Assembly: GCA_018806985.1 (NCBI GenBank)
Contig: JADANN010000422.1
Span: 580,001-644,000 of the forward strand
DNA from: Angiostrongylus vasorum
Taxonomy: Eukaryota > Nematoda > Chromadorea > Rhabditida > Metastrongylidae
DNA: 64,000 nucleotides
Reading direction: 5' to 3'
Shown: in pieces, positions 1-14,500 of the stretch
Numbering within the stretch: the stretch's first letter is position 1
Layout of the letters: the number at the start of each line of letters is the position of its first letter
Program-made: the position numbers and the translations under genes
Notes under the pieces: model-generated
Database searches by the model: none
The model's input: the letters and a program-made list of their open reading frames with translations, nothing else
Told to the model about the DNA's origin: nothing

Positions 1-195
1 TGTTGTTGTTGTTGTTGTTGTTGCTGTTGCTGTGTTGTTGTTGCTGTTGTTGCGTTACGTTAAAGACGAGTGACAGAAGTAGCAACGAGTCCCATCATAA
101 CAAAATCAGCTGAAACGTCAGCCATCGACAAACAACACCAACAACAACAACAACAACAACTTCAATAAACAACTACTGCATCAACAACAACAAGA
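1..195. repeat. TTG / CAA trinucleotide repeats in inverted orientation
   Basis: Bases 1-55 are an imperfect TTG/TGC run and about 130-195 an imperfect CAA run. The two are reverse complements of one another and could pair. On the minus strand the first run would read as a Q/N-rich stretch, but no exon structure supports coding. Confidence 0.85.
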
Positions 196-1039
196 CAATA
201 GTTTATAAGTGAAAACAAGATTTTTACCGTTTACTGAGTATTTCTACGCAATTGGCTGCCATTTTGATAGAGCAGCATGAGTTCGTAAGGGTCAAATATT
301 AAAGATGCAACTCGTATCACATAAATAAAGAACCTTCCTTCTTTGTTGCAACGACGATGAAATGGGTTCGAAATGGTGAAGTACCATGTGAAGACATTTT
401 ACCGCAGAAATACAAAACATCTCTTGTAACGATGATCTGTTGGCGCGTCGATAATACTTATGTCCCCAAGTTTACCCGAACTTGCCTTTAATAGTTTCAG
501 CGAGATTACAATTGCTTATGAAAAGCATATCTCGGTGTAAAACGCCCCCAACATGATGACCTCTCTATCGTTCATTTAGAATGCTTATCAATACAACCAA
601 ATCAAAATGATGAATTCTCTTGTTTGCTAACCTTAACCTTTAATGTAACTGGCATTCGTTGCGGAACCTGATTACTGTAGATGTCAAAATGCAGTGATGA
701 GTCGCATAAGCAGTCGGGTTTCTTCACATATCTAGAAAAACCAATACGAATGTATTTCAACGCACACTCCACTACTAACAGTAAAATGAACTACGCTGAA
801 TGGCAAAGGCATTGCTATGAAGCACCACTAAAAGATAGAAATATCTTAAAACTCAAAATATTAAGGCATAAGAAGCTTCCGTATCCAATGCAAAAATGTG
901 GAGAAATAAAGCGGTTTAAAATATTCTGGATTATTTATAGCGGTATTTATGAGAAATGAGGAAAGGAAAATGAGAATCCGATGCAGATTAAAACTGACTA
1001 TCAATTCAACCTTGACCGTTTTATTCACTGCCTACTCTT
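196..1039. other. No recognised gene
   Basis: Mostly AT-rich sequence. A 92-codon plus-strand ORF (681-959) has no recognisable domain or splice context. I searched the minus strand here for the next phospholipase exon (expected to encode a YVLKP-like motif) and did not find it. Confidence 0.5.
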
Positions 1040-1190
1040 TTTAATGGCAGGCTATTTTGCGAAATATAACTTCAACGATGCTGAGATATTTGCAAAACTC
1101 CGAACCGTTCGTTCCCCACCGCAGACATCTGCGGTCCGGAGTTTTGCAGATATCTCATCATCATTGACTATAAATTATCCCTTAGTCGTA
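1040..1190. repeat. SINE-3 family fragment, palindromic
   Basis: Contains the family end 'gatgctgagatatttgcaaa' and, about 90 bp later, its reverse complement, forming a foldback. Related copies occur at 13.7-14.7, 18.2, 22.7, 24.8, 26.1, 37.6, 48.5, 54.8 and 62.9 kb. Confidence 0.7.
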
Positions 1191-1224
1191 CTCTTCATTT
1201 ACTCCTTCAGAAAAAAGTAAACAC

Positions 1225-1600
1225 TAAATAGGTGATAAAAATAATGCCGAGCATGGTGCTAGTTCGATTCCGCACGTGCCAACCAAGCCTCTTATCCATC
1301 TGGGGTCGGGAAATTGGGACTGGGCTTGTCTGGGGAAAGAAATCACTCTCTGCAATCCAATTGGGAGCGCTCCAGCCCGGCTACCTCAGGACTCCAGCGA
1401 GAATTGCTCGACCAGTATTCTACGACATTCAAGATGTAATGAAAATCCTCAAGCACTAACCGAAGCCACACGTAAAAGTTGGAAGATTTTCGTGGACAGT
1501 GGATGCGAAGAAACGAATCGAATGTGAGAAATGCTGATATTCGCACAGCAGACGTGAAGATTGGTCATATAAACAAAATAATGCTCTATACTAAAAGGCA
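1225..1600 (+). mobile_element. SINE-2 (tRNA-derived) copy
   Basis: Has a tRNA-like head with a B-box-like GTTCGATTCC near 1262, then a body shared with the copies at 12.8, 15.7, 16.5, 23.5, 24.2 and 37.2 kb: 'aaattggtaccgggcttgtc', a 'ctctctgcaatccaa' block and a tail ending in 'agacgtgaag' followed by A-rich DNA. Confidence 0.8.
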
Positions 1601-2055
1601 AACTGGAAATTCAATGAGAACGGACTGAAGCTTAACTAAGATTTAGATGTACTTCTGAAGTTTCTGTGCAGCTGAAGCATTCCGCTATTAGCGCAGTACC
1701 AGAATATCTCTCCACAAATGATCAATGTGACTGTGTTAAGCTTATAAAATTATTCAAAAGCAGTTATGATACTATACAGTTTGAAGTATAATACAACCTA
1801 AAGAAGAAAGCACTACTGCTCGCTAGTTGGATGTAGCGTGTTTTCTAAACTTCACACTTCGCTAGGAGATGATGTTCCACGGCTATCAGCACAACCTTCT
1901 CAATAGTTATTTATCAGACTTTTCATTGTCCCCCATTTGAATGAGAGCATTAAATTCTCATTTGCTTTATCAACAGCAACAGAATTAATCTGTGTTCGAT
2001 GTTTTCTGTTTAGCATCATCACCTTCTGTGGAAATAGCACTTCGCACCTCGTAGA

Positions 2056-2345
2056 CCCGAGGGCGCCTGTAGCGCAGTGGTCGCGAGCGCCCTGCAACAC
2101 ACACGTGGAATCGAACCCAGCGCCCATGGGCCCACCAAGCCCTCCACCTCTCCGCGGTCGGTAAATTGGTACTAGACTTATCTGGGAGGATAGCAGCACT
2201 GGCTCGATACATCTGTAGGCCACCGCGAGTCATTGTAAACTGCAGATATGCATTCAATCACCTCTAAACGATGGTCAATGAAGTGAAAGCATGGCGCATC
2301 CTTCAGGGATTGATCAACGCCAAGAACTTTATCCTTTTACCAGTA
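2056..2345 (+). mobile_element. SINE-1 (tRNA-derived) copy
   Basis: Head with A-box-like TAGCGCAGTGG (about 2072) and a B-box-like TCGA block; body 'taaattggtactagacttat' and a tail 'gggattgatcaacgcc'. About a dozen relatives occur in the window in both orientations. Confidence 0.85.
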
Positions 2346-2441
2346 GACCCATTCTTGTAAATGGTAATTTTTCGTCTGGTCATTGTTGATAAAATTAAAA
2401 GAACCACTACTAAAAAACAATGACGTAAAAATTACACTTAC

Positions 2442-2545
2442 CCACATTGAGCAGTCTGTTCAAACATTGCATGATTAACAAGTAATTCTGGGCTGTTCGT
2501 CTGGAAATTCAACGCCACGATCTGCACCCCCATCATCCAATGAAG
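2442..2545 (-). CDS. PLC exon: Y domain, strand with [14 protein letters not shown]
   Basis: Acceptor TTATTCAG, donor GG|GTAAGTG. Encodes [16 protein letters not shown]...[10 protein letters not shown], the Y-barrel segment that in other PLCs reads W-x-x-G-C-Q-x-V-A-L-N-F-Q-T and ends at the conserved CGY(V/L)LKP. The exon stops inside that glycine codon (phase 2); the next exon was not found to the left. Confidence 0.9.
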
Positions 2546-5500
2546 CTGAATAAGTAAGCCAATAGTATTTATCTCTACAGAGTTTCACTAGAGAAAGCCA
2601 ATTTAATTGCTTTACCAGGTTTGAGAAACGATTGCAAATATGTGAGCTCAGTGGGAAAAAAAAGCATTCAATGCGTAAAACATTTGCCGCCAATACTCTC
2701 AAGGATTGCCTCCTTGAAATTGGCGAGGTTCAGGGATGATAAACAGGCTTTGGAAAAGAATGGTCATCATACATCAAAAGCATCCTCAACAATGGTGTAC
2801 ACACTTGAATTATTAACGTTGCTACTAGAGGAATAAATTAATTACCATTAATATTATTTTTGCTTAGTGCTTAAGTTGGCTACCATCATCGAGTCTTGTG
2901 TTGTTAGCAATTTACGAACGCCTGTATTTAATACAATAGTGATAGAGAGTTCATAAAAGGCTCATTTATCGATTACTTACGCCAAGGTTAAGTGTAATTC
3001 AGTTTAGCAGAAGCATTATTTCGTTGTGTTAGCTATTCTAACACTGACTGCTGCAGGATGTACTTTTTACATGGAAAGAAATCAATGTTTGTTGACAATC
3101 ATTCAACCCGCCCCTGCATAAAAAGATTACTGACTGGTGAGGTTGCCTCATTTGAACGCTATTCCGTAGAAGAAGATCTGACTCGATACGACGACGAGGA
3201 CACCACATCGAGAAGACGAACGACTGTGGACATTGACTCGGATCATCGGCTCTGAAGAAGACGATGGCGTCGAAACAGCTGAATAAAACTTCTATAACAA
3301 CTTCTTGTGAGCTGAACAATTCAAAGAGTTCATACAGTAGTGATCGATAGCAGTACAGACCCTGAAGTCGCTAAACCATTGTTCATCAAATGCTGTTTGC
3401 TTATTCCGATTGTTCCATGAATAGGAGCACAATGCATTCAATATTTATGACTTCAGCTTCGTATGGAAGAAAGGAATAAGGTTGTAGAAATGTCGCTTAA
3501 TACGTTGAAGACGTTTCTTATCCCAATGGGAACGAAATTTTTGAGCATGATTGCCTTGGATGCTCACTTCGATCCGTAAACATTCGAAAATCACGTGATG
3601 AAGATCTAGGAAACTTGTAGCCTGGTTATCTCTAGATTTCATGGAAAAGCTACTCCGACCAGAATTCAGCAATTATGGAGACAGAGTCCTCAAATAACAG
3701 CTTAACCTAGACGCAAACGCTTGTGATTAAGGAATGTAAGGCAGCAATTGAACGGATGAAGTGATGAGGACTGCCGCATATGTGGAGTCAAGCCATCCAG
3801 ATAAGTAGGTAAAGTAGAATAAAAAACTAAGGAGATGGAAAGGACGAAGCTTTCGGAGTTGATCAATTCTTGAGTAATCGCCATTCGTTCGATTTCATTA
3901 ATCATCGTATGGAGTGATTGAGTTCATTTCTGGCCTACAGAATGGCTTACGAGGGAGTTACGATACACCACTTTAGTGTTTCTATCCTCCCATAGAAGTC
4001 TGGCACCAATTCCCCGATCCCGGAGAAATGGAATTCTTGGTGAATCCTTGAGATGGAGTCGAATCAAAAACCACATGTGTATTGCAGGACACCTTTAACC
4101 ACCGCGCTAAATGCGCATGAGTAGAGTGCTATACAAAAATTGTTGTAGGCCAATATTCACAAAACAAGCTGCTTTTACAAAAGGCTTAATTTGTTGTTGG
4201 TAATCACAGCTGATAGTCGTTCATTGGAAAAGATTTATAGTAGTGTCTAATACCACTCACAATAGTGGTATCGAAGCTTCTCGCTGTTATTGAAAACAGT
4301 ACGATTATAGGTCAAACCACCATCAAATCTTATAGATCTGATAGACCATCTATTTACCGCGAGAGAGAATAATCATTAAAAAATACACTAACTCACGTTG
4401 GGAAGGAAGTTGTCGGAAGTTATACGCCTGTTGGACGGAAAAACTCGGACCAGCCTTTTCGAGGTGTGCTTGATCAGATTATTAGCCTGCCGCTGAGTTT
4501 GATCCTTGTAGACTTTTATGGAAGCGTCTTCGCTGAGCGAGCACATTAGATAAAGCCGTCGTTCAACTGAATATACGTTCTGACATGGAAAGAAAAGTGA
4601 TTCCCACGACCGATCTACTATTAACCTCGGCATTGACAAATAGTTCTGAAGAAGGCTAAATCCGCCGAAAAGTCAGCTTTAACGGAATAAAGAATAAAGT
4701 AACACCTCGTATTTGCTCAAAAAGAATATCGAGAAGAAAGGTGGCTTATGACCAATCGTCTTTGTATATTTGTCAAATCAAACACGCAACTACGATTCTA
4801 ATCTCAAACATGCTTTTATGTTTAATGTCGTGTGATCAGAAACATGAAGAAAAACGAAGACAGTAGATTTCTTACCATTCCACGTATGAGGTACTTTATC
4901 AGCCGTTAAATAGTTTACAATCCTTGAGAGATCTCTCGATGTGAGTTCTTCTCTTACAGGACACAATTGACGCCGTCTTACATCTTCGGCCAATAGTTCG
5001 AGTTCTTTCTAAACCACGAACTGTTTGTTACAAAGAAAATGACGTTGAACGACGTATGCAGTGTTGCAAAAGACGTATTGACTAGTTGTGTTATTTGACT
5101 TCCAGGACTAGTTCCGTTACTTTGGGACGAGTTCAGGACCAGTTCCTAGGACTACACTCTCTGTTTGGGTATTTGGCCTAAAATAGAGGGTGCGCACGTT
5201 CATTTGATTTCCAGCTCTTTCTCTTGTTGTATAGAGTTTTTCTGCAAGCATTCGATAGGATTCCCTTTACAGATGTTGTCACTCCAAAAGCCACTTTCTA
5301 CCCATTAAATTTAAAAAGTCTTTGTTCGTCCAATGACGAGAGTGCAGTGGAGATTGTACCCGATGAAGGAGGCACTAACACCTCTCTGATCCGAATGAGA
5401 GCATTTTAGACTTCACGTATTGGGTTAGATGCATGCAACGCGTAGAAGAAAAGTAGGCATCGTCACGGATATTTGACATTATTGAGTCTTGAATTCGCTT

Positions 5501-8500
5501 CACATAACAAGAATTCTGACTCACTCAGACAAGATTATAAAGTAGGTAAGGAAGGTAAGAAATACAGCTTTACCCAATTTCTCTAAGAAGTACTGATGAC
5601 AAATATTGTACAATTGCAAGGTAGTCTGACACTAAAGATATCCTTCAAAGAAAATTATTTCAAAATTAACAAAATTACACTTTTTTTTGGTGATTCGACT
5701 ATTGCTCACTTTTGTTTTATCCAGTGGTCGTGGAGAAGAGAACAAATTGAATAAAAAAGGCAAAAAGTATGAAAATGAAATAGTCGCTTACAGTATTCAT
5801 TAATAAATCGCTTGTCTTTCGAGTGGCATCCATTTGATCAAGGCTGTCAACCGACGTTTCCGCTACATTGTCCTCTGTTGCTTGCACTAAAACTCTACAG
5901 TTCTTCACAGGTGTTCTATCACTCTTCATTTTTATCTTCTTTCCTTTACTTCTCCCCTACTTAGATTTCTAACTTTCACATGGTCCTTGCACGATTTGTA
6001 GGGGCCAAGGTAACGAAGATCAACACTTTATCCGTGTTCAGCCAGTTCAGAACAGAGTTTTCTTCTCTTGCTCTGACTTTATCAGTGGACAACACAGGCC
6101 AAACTAGACATAACCAGTTCACACTCACCGACCTAGGATTAAGGACAAAACGATAACGCTCTTGGCGTTGATCAATCCCTAAGGGATGCGCCATGCATTC
6201 GACTTCGTTAGGCATCGTTTGGAGGTGATCGAATGCATATTTGTCCTTTACAATGACTCGCGGTGGCTTACCGATATATTGAGCCAGTGGTGCTGTCCTC
6301 TCAGACAAGTCTAGTACCAATTTGCCGACCTCGGAGAGATGAAAGATTTGGTGGACCATGGGCCCGGGGATCGATTCAAGCAACGTAGGGAGTTTTTGAT
6401 ATATAAAAAATCGGTACACCCGTAATAAGGAGAATAATCAATATTGTGAATTTTGTCCTTCATTCCTGACGTGAGGATAGTTGGTCTTTTCGTGCCGAAA
6501 TTGATCATTTGGATCAAATCGTTCATTCCTTTAATTCAACCAAAGTAGAATTAAGTAGAATCTTTAAAATTTTTGTTACCTCTTGGTTGCCCTGTTTTCA
6601 CCTTATCACTAGAAACTCAAAAAAATCTTGTTTTCGTTTAATGCAAATTTTTATTGAAACTACTCACGTTTTGGCTTAGTCTTTGCCGCCTTCACTTTCT
6701 TTGCCTTGATGAGGATTTTGTACTTTAGAGTATGCGGTGACGGTAAGGGCTGATCTTCAACTAGCTGGAATCAGCGTCAAATAATTTTCTTCACCGAGCT
6801 AGGCTTCATGTTTAGCTTAATAAGTGGAAAATTCTACTCTTTTCGCAACCACAGTTTTAAGGTATTTCGGCCTCCACACCTTCCATGAGTGGTCGGTCAT
6901 TTTTTTTCATTCCCACTTTCGCTTTCCGCTTCGGTTTTTAATATCGTCTCCGAATCAACTAGGAGTAAGACCAAACGATGAAATCGTTGCTGAAAGATAC
7001 TTCCCTCAGATATACATCATGGTGAAGACCTGAAAACGCCCTTGCAAGATTAAGTCAGAACTCCACGGAAGATTAAATTGCTCAGCCAGCAATAGGCCAC
7101 CCACAGCAACCTGCAAACTAGGTGCTTACGTCTATGACGTCAGGCGGTGAGACGACCGGTGAGAGGCCAGAAAATCTCGAGTTAGGTAGGACGTCATTGG
7201 AACCGGATCTCACGCACGCACGCACGCACGACACGCCATGGAGATTGTTTCTTACTATGCACGTATAATGCCAGAAGACTCTCCACAGACGCCGATCTTC
7301 ACGCCCTTCTTGTAGCCACAGATCGCATTAAATTTCACGTCATCGCATTACAAGAAACAAAAAATCAAGAAGACCGACATACGCCAAATAAACATCAAGA
7401 CCCTTGTCATCAGCTGAGAAAAGGGTCCTATCACGAAAATGTCGGCGACGTAGATTTTGTCGTCCACCTAGCCATTGTGCATCTCGTCGACTCATTCGAG
7501 ATTCTTTCGCCTCGCATAGCGATCCTCCGTCTTCAGCTGACGCGTTGTAAGGTGATCACAGTCATGAACTGCTACTCATTACCGGCGCGGCTGATGAGTA
7601 CGAATTAGATGCGTTTTACTACCAGTTGGAGGAAGTTATGAGCAATGATAAAGCATATCATAAAGTTGTTGTCGGAAACTCTAACGTCGGAATAGGAGGT
7701 GCCAACGAGAGCGAATACCAGGACTCCTGTTTGCAGCACGCCTATTCCATGGAAACTAGTTTTCCCAGAAGGAGAAAGCCGCTGATGAACATGGGGTCTC
7801 CTGATGGCGCGACAAATGTCAGATCAACAATATTCTGGCGAACAGAAAATGATGCCTACTTCACACATCGGTTAGCCAGCCTTTCTGTACTGAGTTCGAT
7901 CACAACTTTGTTCGCGTGAAGATTCGACTAAGCCATAAGCTGGGAAAGATCCATGCCATCAAGCACGAAGAAAAAGTCTATTCGTATACGACGAGAACAT
8001 TTTGAACGAAGTCCTAAACGTGACTGGCAGATTAAAGAAGACCCGACCGAAGACTACGAGTTGCTTGTGGAAGGACTGAAAAGCTGCACCGAATTCTCCT
8101 CAGTTCTTCAAGCAGGGAAATCAGATCGCATCTCCATTACTACTCTATTCTACTGCAATACGCTTGACAAGGCGAATAATAAGTGCCACTTGCCACACAT
8201 CTTTGCAGGAAGGTCTACATCGCTGCAAGTAGAAGAAACTACCATGAGTAACAGTGAAAAAAAATTCTTCGTATTCTTGTTGAGCAAACACGAGGTGTTA
8301 TTTTTTATTCTTTATTCACGAACAAGCTGACGTTTCGGCGGAGTTCGCCTTCTTTAGAGCCGGGAAAGGTCAAGTTGACAGCAATCTATTCAGCCAAACA
8401 CCTCCATAACCAAACAGAGAAAACGCTGAACCAAGATTTCAATCACATTGAACACAGCTTTGCACACTCACCGCTTTCTATGAGGCTTCCACTGAGTATG

Positions 8501-11500
8501 TCGCGTGGAGACCAACTGCACAGCATTCACATGGAAGCATAATATGCCCCCTCCCATCAAAATAACGGCCTTATATACTGCCCAATGTCACGCGTGATAA
8601 TAAGGCATTCTTCCCTGCGGTTCATTTTCGGATTTCTGGAATTAATCCAGAACGCCTCGAGAGTTTTGCGCGCTTGTGTTCTCGATTCCTGCGCGAGGAT
8701 CGTGACACGTACTTCAAAGTCCTCCCGCTATGTCTCTGGGTCCTATGCGTGCCTAGTGGGGCATTTGGTTTACGTTTGCCGACTAGGTGTTCTTTTTATG
8801 CGGACACAGAGGGGGTCTGCCCGTCTCGCCAATGTATTCGTCTCCGCACGCCTTACGGGAGATCAAATAAACTATACCCGAGCTCATGCAATCACCGTCT
8901 CTACCATTAGGGCAAACTATGCAATTTTGCGTTGCCCATAGACAGTCAGATAGGCAGTTAAGAACTAGCTGGCGCCTAAGATTACTCGGTGGCATTTCAA
9001 CTACGTTTACCGAATTCTCTAGACCCGCCCTTCTTAAACAGAGTTTTAGAGCTGCACTTACATCATTTGAGATGAAGCGTAGGATAAACGGGACCATTTT
9101 ATCGCTAGAATTGTCGTTTGGAGGCCTAGGATTTCCTCTACACTTATCTCGAGCTACAGTTTCGTAGCCACTAGAAATGGCTATTTGCCGCGCCAAGTTC
9201 CGGGACTCCTCTCTCCGCTCTCTTCCCGTGCACACGTCGGTTGCTGCTCGAAACATGTTGCCCACAAGCGCCCCTTTCGTGTGAGAGGGGTGAGAGGAGA
9301 GGTAATGAACCAAGACGTTTTTATTACTTGGCTTTCGGTACCACTTCGTAATGTAGCCATTTTCTGACAGGGTAATTTGGACGTTCAGGAATGGAAGCCA
9401 GTTTTCTTTCGGTTTCTCTCGGGTGAACTTGATATACTCTGACTGTTCATTCAACAACTCGAAACATTTGTCCATTTCCTTTTGTGTTGAGCAAGGGACA
9501 AAACAGTCATCTATATACCTACAGTAGAGTAGCGGCCCGAGGTCGATCACCGGTGCTTCCATCTTAGACATAAACGCAATGGCCAGGCTTGGTGCCTGTC
9601 GTTGTCCCATTGCCAACCCTCTTATTTGAGCGTAGTACTTTGCGGACCATCTGAAGATTGAGCAACTCAAGCATTCTTTTAAGAGTGCCATCAACTGCTC
9701 TATCTTGAAGCCACACATGTTTATTTCTCCTTCGTGTCGCATCAGGAGTTCGAATATGGCTTGCATTGCGGAGTCATTCGACACGTTTGTATAGAGGACG
9801 ATGACGTCGAACGACTCCATCACGTACGCGCTGCTGGGCTGCGCTGTACGTAGACGATCCAGAAACATCTGAGTATTCGTAAGATGGGCTGGAATGTGTT
9901 TCAACAACTGGTTAAATATTAGGGTTAAAAACCATGTTATCCTATCCATTGGCTCGTCTACACAGCTAATGATTGGTCTAACCATAAACAATGATGGATC
10001 GGTAGACGCAATATCATCGCTGGATACTAGCTTATGAGTTTTTTATAAGCAAGTACAAGACGGGACATGTTGCTAACTCAACTTTTAGTTGAGAGATAAC
10101 TGATGGTTTTAAACCAGTGAAAATAGACACTCTGAAAAAAGCCGTCAAAACATGTGCAACTATACTGCTCCACCGTCCCCGCTGAAAAACGAAGATTGGA
10201 TAACTAAAAGTTTCTGCCATGATTTGGAATCGAAGATGAAAAGTTCTGCACCAACATTTTCCGTCCCACAATCCCCGCCACGGACCCTGAAATTCCCGCT
10301 GGAGAAAAAAGCACTCAGAATTTCTTTCTCTGGAATTCTAGTCGCGACAGACAACGTGAAAGAAAGCTGCTGCCTTCTGTAGAGCTGGATACCGCAGTCT
10401 GTGATTTATATCCAACCCCTAAAAGGAAAAAAATCCCAGACCAGAGGACGTCGAGCGCGATCGCCCTCCCCAGAAAGTTGACCGAAGGAATCTTCGCAAG
10501 TGTCATCCGATATGCTTGTTGGATGCACCCCTCAAGCTCTTCACGGAGAACATCATTACGCGTATCAATGGCACTGGATGAGGCGCAAACAGTTGACCAA
10601 GCAGGATTTCGACAGCGATTTTGTTGCACGGGCCACATCTACACTGTGTCCAGGGTCATTGAAGCTTGTGAGAATAGCACCCTACCTCTAGCCCTATTTT
10701 TTGTCAACTATGGTAAAATGTTTGATAGCGACGTAATGAATACAGTCCTATCAGCGCTCGTCGACTAAGGAATGGACCAATTCCACACAGCTTTTCCACC
10801 GAACCCTTACTATGCCGATAAGGACTCGTGCTCGACAAGGCGACATTATATAGCCATAGCTGTTTAGTGCCGCACTGCAGTGGATAAAATAAAAAGGACA
10901 AACCTCTAGGCGTTGATCAGTCCCCTGAGGGATGCGCCATGCATTCTACTTCATTAGGCATCGTTTTGAAGTGAATGAATGCATATCTGGCTTTACAATG
11001 ACTTGCGGTGTCGATGTATCGGACCACTGCTGTTATCCTCCTAGACGAATCTGGTAGCAATTTACCGACCCTGGCGGGATGGAAGGCTTGGTGAGCCATG
11101 GGCGCAGACATCGATCACGTGTGTATTGCAGGGTCCTCTTATCACTGCGCTATACACGACCACTGCAGTGGATAATGACGTTACTCGATTGGGACAAGAA
11201 GGGCATACATATTGATGGAAATTTTCTATCAAACCTTCTCTTCGCCAACGACATCGTCATCTTCTCAAGAAGAACCAACGAATCAGAGACGATGATCAGT
11301 GAACTCAACAAAGTGGGAAAAAAAGATCTGACTACGCATAAATCGGAAGGACACCCATTTCATGAAAAGTTCATGAAGCGGAACAGATCAGATTAAAGTA
11401 GATGGTTCTCTGATTGCAGTGACCACTTTGTACGTATACCTTAGGAGACCGTTGAACATGCAGAACAATATGAAGGAGGAGTTAGACAAAAAACGAGAGC

Positions 11501-14500
11501 GGCTAGGTCGCATTCGGGCATCTCAAAGAAACCATCGACCAAGTGAAGGACTTCCGCGCTCACCTTTTTGATTTAACGGTCTTTCCACCGCTCTGTTATG
11601 CTGCAGAGACGTGGGGTGATACTTCAACCACGTCAAGCGCTTGAGCCATGTCTTCGAAATATAACCAGCACACGCAATATCCAGCTAAAATGGGAAACTC
11701 TGATCACCGAAATCTGTCTCATCTTCGTGACTTAAGAGAACACACATCGATAGCGGAACATAGATGGGTCGGTCATAGAACTGTAGAGTGGACTCCAAAA
11801 TGACGCAGATTTCCACAAGGACGGCCATCTACACGTCGGGCGGACTTGTTCGTAACCAAAGGTACAAAACTGTACTCGCAGCTGCAGTTGTTTTATTTTA
11901 CAGAACACGGTATGAGACACGCACCCAGCACCATGCTCGAATAAAATCACCAGCATGGACGACGATAGCGAGGGAAAGGAACGAATGGCACTCGAATCGT
12001 CGAAGTAAGTAAGTAAGCAAAGTTTTAACCTTGAGGCTAGATATATCTTTACGTATTGCTTCCATTTTTTAATGGATATTCGTTTGCATATACAGGTACT
12101 GTTCTTAACTACACCATGCATAAATTGCTGCTGCAGTGACATTTTAGTCATTTTTACAGATCTCCTTGATGCTAGGCACTTCAAGCTAGCTAGTCGTGGG
12201 GTGGGTGGCGCTTCTACAGATGGCTAACACAGGTTTAACCAAAAACAAAAATGACTAGGCAATATCTTTAGACACAAATCTATTCTTAGGAATGGGTCCC
12301 CTGACTCTTCTGCGCCGGGCCGATGACGAGAAGACAACAATCAAGTGATCGGAAGAAAATGGTGCAATTCAATGGTATTGGCGGCACCATAGTAGCAGAG
12401 TCTGCAGAGAGGTTTCGAGATATATAACAAAAAGGTACAGAAAATTTTGCACACTTTTCTTCCTTGATGAAAGAGACCATACCGGATGACTTTCCAGTGG
12501 ATCAACGAGAAGTTTCGATCCGAAGACTTCCCTGAATATCTGCACCATTTCCTTCTGTTGTTGTTGGCACAGATGATTTTCGATTGACAGTACAACCGGA
12601 TACGGCGACGTTTTGAAAGCGCACTCAGCGATGGCGGAGCAGACTGCCTGAAATCCATCTATTGAAAAGAAACGCATGCCTAGTTTTCATTCTTACCATT
12701 GACTTACACAACCCTAACCTATGACGTAAAAAAAATCTTTATTTTTCGCATCTTATTTAACGCATTCACATCTACTGTGCAGACTTGAGCACTTCCTGCT
12801 TTTGATTCGCTTCGTCAAACCTTTTTTTGCCGAAGAGGAGATTCAAACTTTTCAAGACAGCTGCATGACAATCTTCGTCTTGTTCACAAATTTCGTTGAA
12901 TGTTGGTCGAGTAGATTGTTCCTGAGTTTTGGTATGGCCATGCTAGAGTGTTCCCAATTGAATTGGAATGAGTGAACAGTTCCCGGAGAAGTCCGGTAAC
13001 AATTTCACGATCTAAGAGGGATGAGAGGCTTAGTGAGCGCGGTGTGGGTTCAAAGCAGTATCATGGTCGTTACGTACACCGTCACCACCGCTGGCGCTAC
13101 TACCCCTCATGAAAACAATTCTATATCATAACATAGAAAGCTCAGGACGTTCAATATTCCAGCACGTTGAATTGAAATTTCGTTACTATTTCACAAAATC
13201 TCGTAGGGAAGACTAACTTTTTCAATCAATAAGACAATCTATTTCTGATAATCAGATGGCAACTTCATTAGCACATATTAGCTTCGTAGATGAGATATGG
13301 CCTTTTACGCTGGGAATAACTCTTAAATTCGAAGAAAACAACTCTTTGTCTTACAGCAGAATTCATTGATTTCATTTGTATATTTCCCTCAGTCTCAACG
13401 AAAAGTGTGACGTTTTTAATTGGATGATAACAGCATCAACACATCAAATTTAACGCTATCGATCCAGAATACAGAAATTTCCAGGATCAGCTTTCCTTTA
13501 ACCTTGGCATTGTTTAATAATTCACGGGGGTTTTTTTTTGATGAGCGAACAAGATGTTATTATAGTACTTATTCACCCACCACACGATAGCTGATGTTTC
13601 TGCGGATTTCGCTTTGTTCAAAGAATGGAAATATCAAATTGATACGCAGTCTATTTAACGCTAACTTTTTATTTCCTGCCTACTAGGGTTTTTCACGGCA
13701 AGATACGATGCGAAATACAACCATGACGGAGCTGAGATGTTTGCAAAACTCCGGTCAGCAGGTGTCTACTGTGAGGAACGAACTCACTATTACCCGTTCC
13801 GTGGACTAACACTTTCACCACCACATCATGCGGGTACTTCGCTTCGCTTCTCTCTCTCTCTCAGCCAGTTCTATGTCTGGAGTTTTGCAAATATCTCAGC
13901 ACCATTGCGGTTATATTTCGCATCATACTTTGTCGTAAAAAAAACTGTAGTAGACAGGAACTAAAAAGTTAGCTAGCTAAGAGACAGGCGAAACGAAGGA
14001 CCCGCATGGTGTGGTGGTGAACGCGCTACTCCCCGGAAAGGACAATAGCGCGTTCGTTCCCCACCGCAAACACCTGCGGTCCGGAGTTTTGCAAATATCT
14101 CAGCAATCTTGTGGTTGTATTTCGCATAGTAATAACCTGCCATAAAAAGTATAAAAGGCAGAAAATAAAAAAGCTAAATATTGTGAATTCAACTACAGCC
14201 TCAGCTTAACTAGGTTTAATGCCGATGTGTGGTCCCCCAGATCAGGCCCGCTGACGGGTGATTGCTGACGGCAGAGATCGATAAGAACTAGCTGAGAGAG
14301 AGGCGAAACGAAGGACCCGCATGGTGTGGTGGTGAACGCGCTACTTCCCGGAAAGGACAATAGCGCGTTCGTTCCCCACCGCAAACACCTGCGGTCCGGA
14401 GTTTTGCAAATATCTCAGCAATCTTGTGGTTAAAAAGTTAGCATTGTGATTTCAACTACAGCTTCAGTTTAACTGGGTTCAATGCCGATTTGGGCTCCCC

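Noticed and set aside
681..959. 92-codon plus-strand ORF
   Set aside because: No domain, no splice context, AT-rich composition; likely chance.
3240..3300. PLE terminal motif read as a conserved peptide (LKKA-x-x-x-E/K-x-x)
   Set aside because: The same DNA motif occurs in different frames and outside ORFs, and its changes keep base pairing rather than amino acids, so an RNA or DNA role is more likely.
5976..6419. 147-codon minus-strand ORF
   Set aside because: Lies across a SINE-1 copy; the peptide resembles translations of other SINE-1 copies.
11732..12184. 150-codon minus-strand ORF
   Set aside because: Antisense to the 3' end of the RTE-2 copy and reading past it; no recognisable protein.
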